A program made the translations under genes and the position numbers. A model generated the notes under the pieces. It did not search any database. It was not told the DNA's origin and worked only from the letters and a program-made list of their open reading frames with translations. From NCBI RefSeq assembly GCF_900091725.1, contig NZ_FMBW01000043.1, forward strand, positions 62,001 through 126,000: a DNA stretch of 64,000 nucleotides, written 5' to 3'. This DNA is from Streptomyces sp. DvalAA-43 (lineage in GTDB: Bacteria; Actinomycetota; Actinomycetes; Streptomycetales; Streptomycetaceae). Positions 63,954-64,000 of this stretch are shown here, piece by piece (position 1 is the first letter of the stretch; each line of letters opens with the position of its first letter).

Positions 63954-64000
63954 TCAGGCTCCGGCGGCGATCCGGGCGAGGCGGCGGGCCTCGTCGCGGG
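63954..64000 (-). CDS. C-terminal end of an unidentified protein
   Basis: A frame enters from the right edge and ends at TGA 63954-63956, encoding RDEARRLARIAAGA as its last 14 residues seen. The terminator-like hairpin just beyond supports a real gene end. The fragment is too short for any assignment. Confidence 0.5.
   Translation of the reverse strand, partial: RDEARRLARIAAGA

Overview
The window is chromosomal DNA from a Streptomyces-type actinomycete. Base composition is very GC-rich with strong G/C at third codon positions. Typical contents are an MbtH-dependent siderophore NRPS, DmdR/IdeR-type iron boxes, secreted chitinase and chitosanase, several two-component pairs, and GTG/TTG starts with ATGA or GTGA overlaps. 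I see no tRNA, rRNA, CRISPR array or insertion sequence.

Region 1 (1-1.3 kb): the tail of an unidentified gene, then an overlapping pair encoding a SLOG-like Rossmann protein and a VKOR-type membrane oxidoreductase.

Region 2 (1.5-25.8 kb): a complete coelichelin-type hydroxamate siderophore cluster. Its order matches the known cchA-K cluster: formyltransferase, ornithine N5-hydroxylase, two uptake permeases, uptake ATPase, binding lipoprotein, ABC exporter half, trimodular NRPS, second ABC exporter half, esterase, MbtH. The three adenylation codes read as DINYWGGIGK (formyl-hydroxy-ornithine), DFWNIGMVHK (threonine) and DMENLGLINK (hydroxy-ornithine). At the MbtH end sit two further genes, an acetylglutamate synthase-like GNAT and an acetylglutamate kinase, the first two steps of ornithine synthesis. 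The kinase starts on top of an iron box and lacks the N-terminal helix linked to arginine feedback. Five iron boxes, plus a sixth partial one, flank the transcription units, so precursor supply, assembly, export, uptake and iron release look like one iron-starvation regulon.

Region 3 (25.9-33 kb): a ROK sugar kinase, a three-gene sugar ABC transporter, a GntR regulator and a divergent Idh/MocA dehydrogenase, with a near-perfect palindrome between the last two. Region 4 (33-39 kb): a thioesterase, P450, two-component system, EamA exporter, SDR and a small monooxygenase.

Region 5 (39.2-49.7 kb): ureide catabolism, with allantoicase, allantoinase, an IclR/AllR-like regulator, a MobA-like nucleotidyltransferase and malate synthase. 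A MacB-type ABC transporter and a two-component system lie among them. The same 17-bp inverted repeat precedes both allantoinase and malate synthase, linking ureide breakdown to glyoxylate use.

Region 6 (49.7-64 kb): an orphan solute-binding lipoprotein with a divergent TetR gene around a 19-bp palindrome, a CBM2-FnIII-FnIII-GH18 chitinase and an FnIII lipoprotein that both have DasR-like sites, an amidohydrolase, a TIGR03086-type protein, a HEAT-repeat protein, an alpha/beta hydrolase, a secreted SH3 protein, a GH46 chitosanase with a CsnR-like palindrome, an NCS2 purine permease, and the end of one more gene. Strong hairpins separate many of the convergent units.
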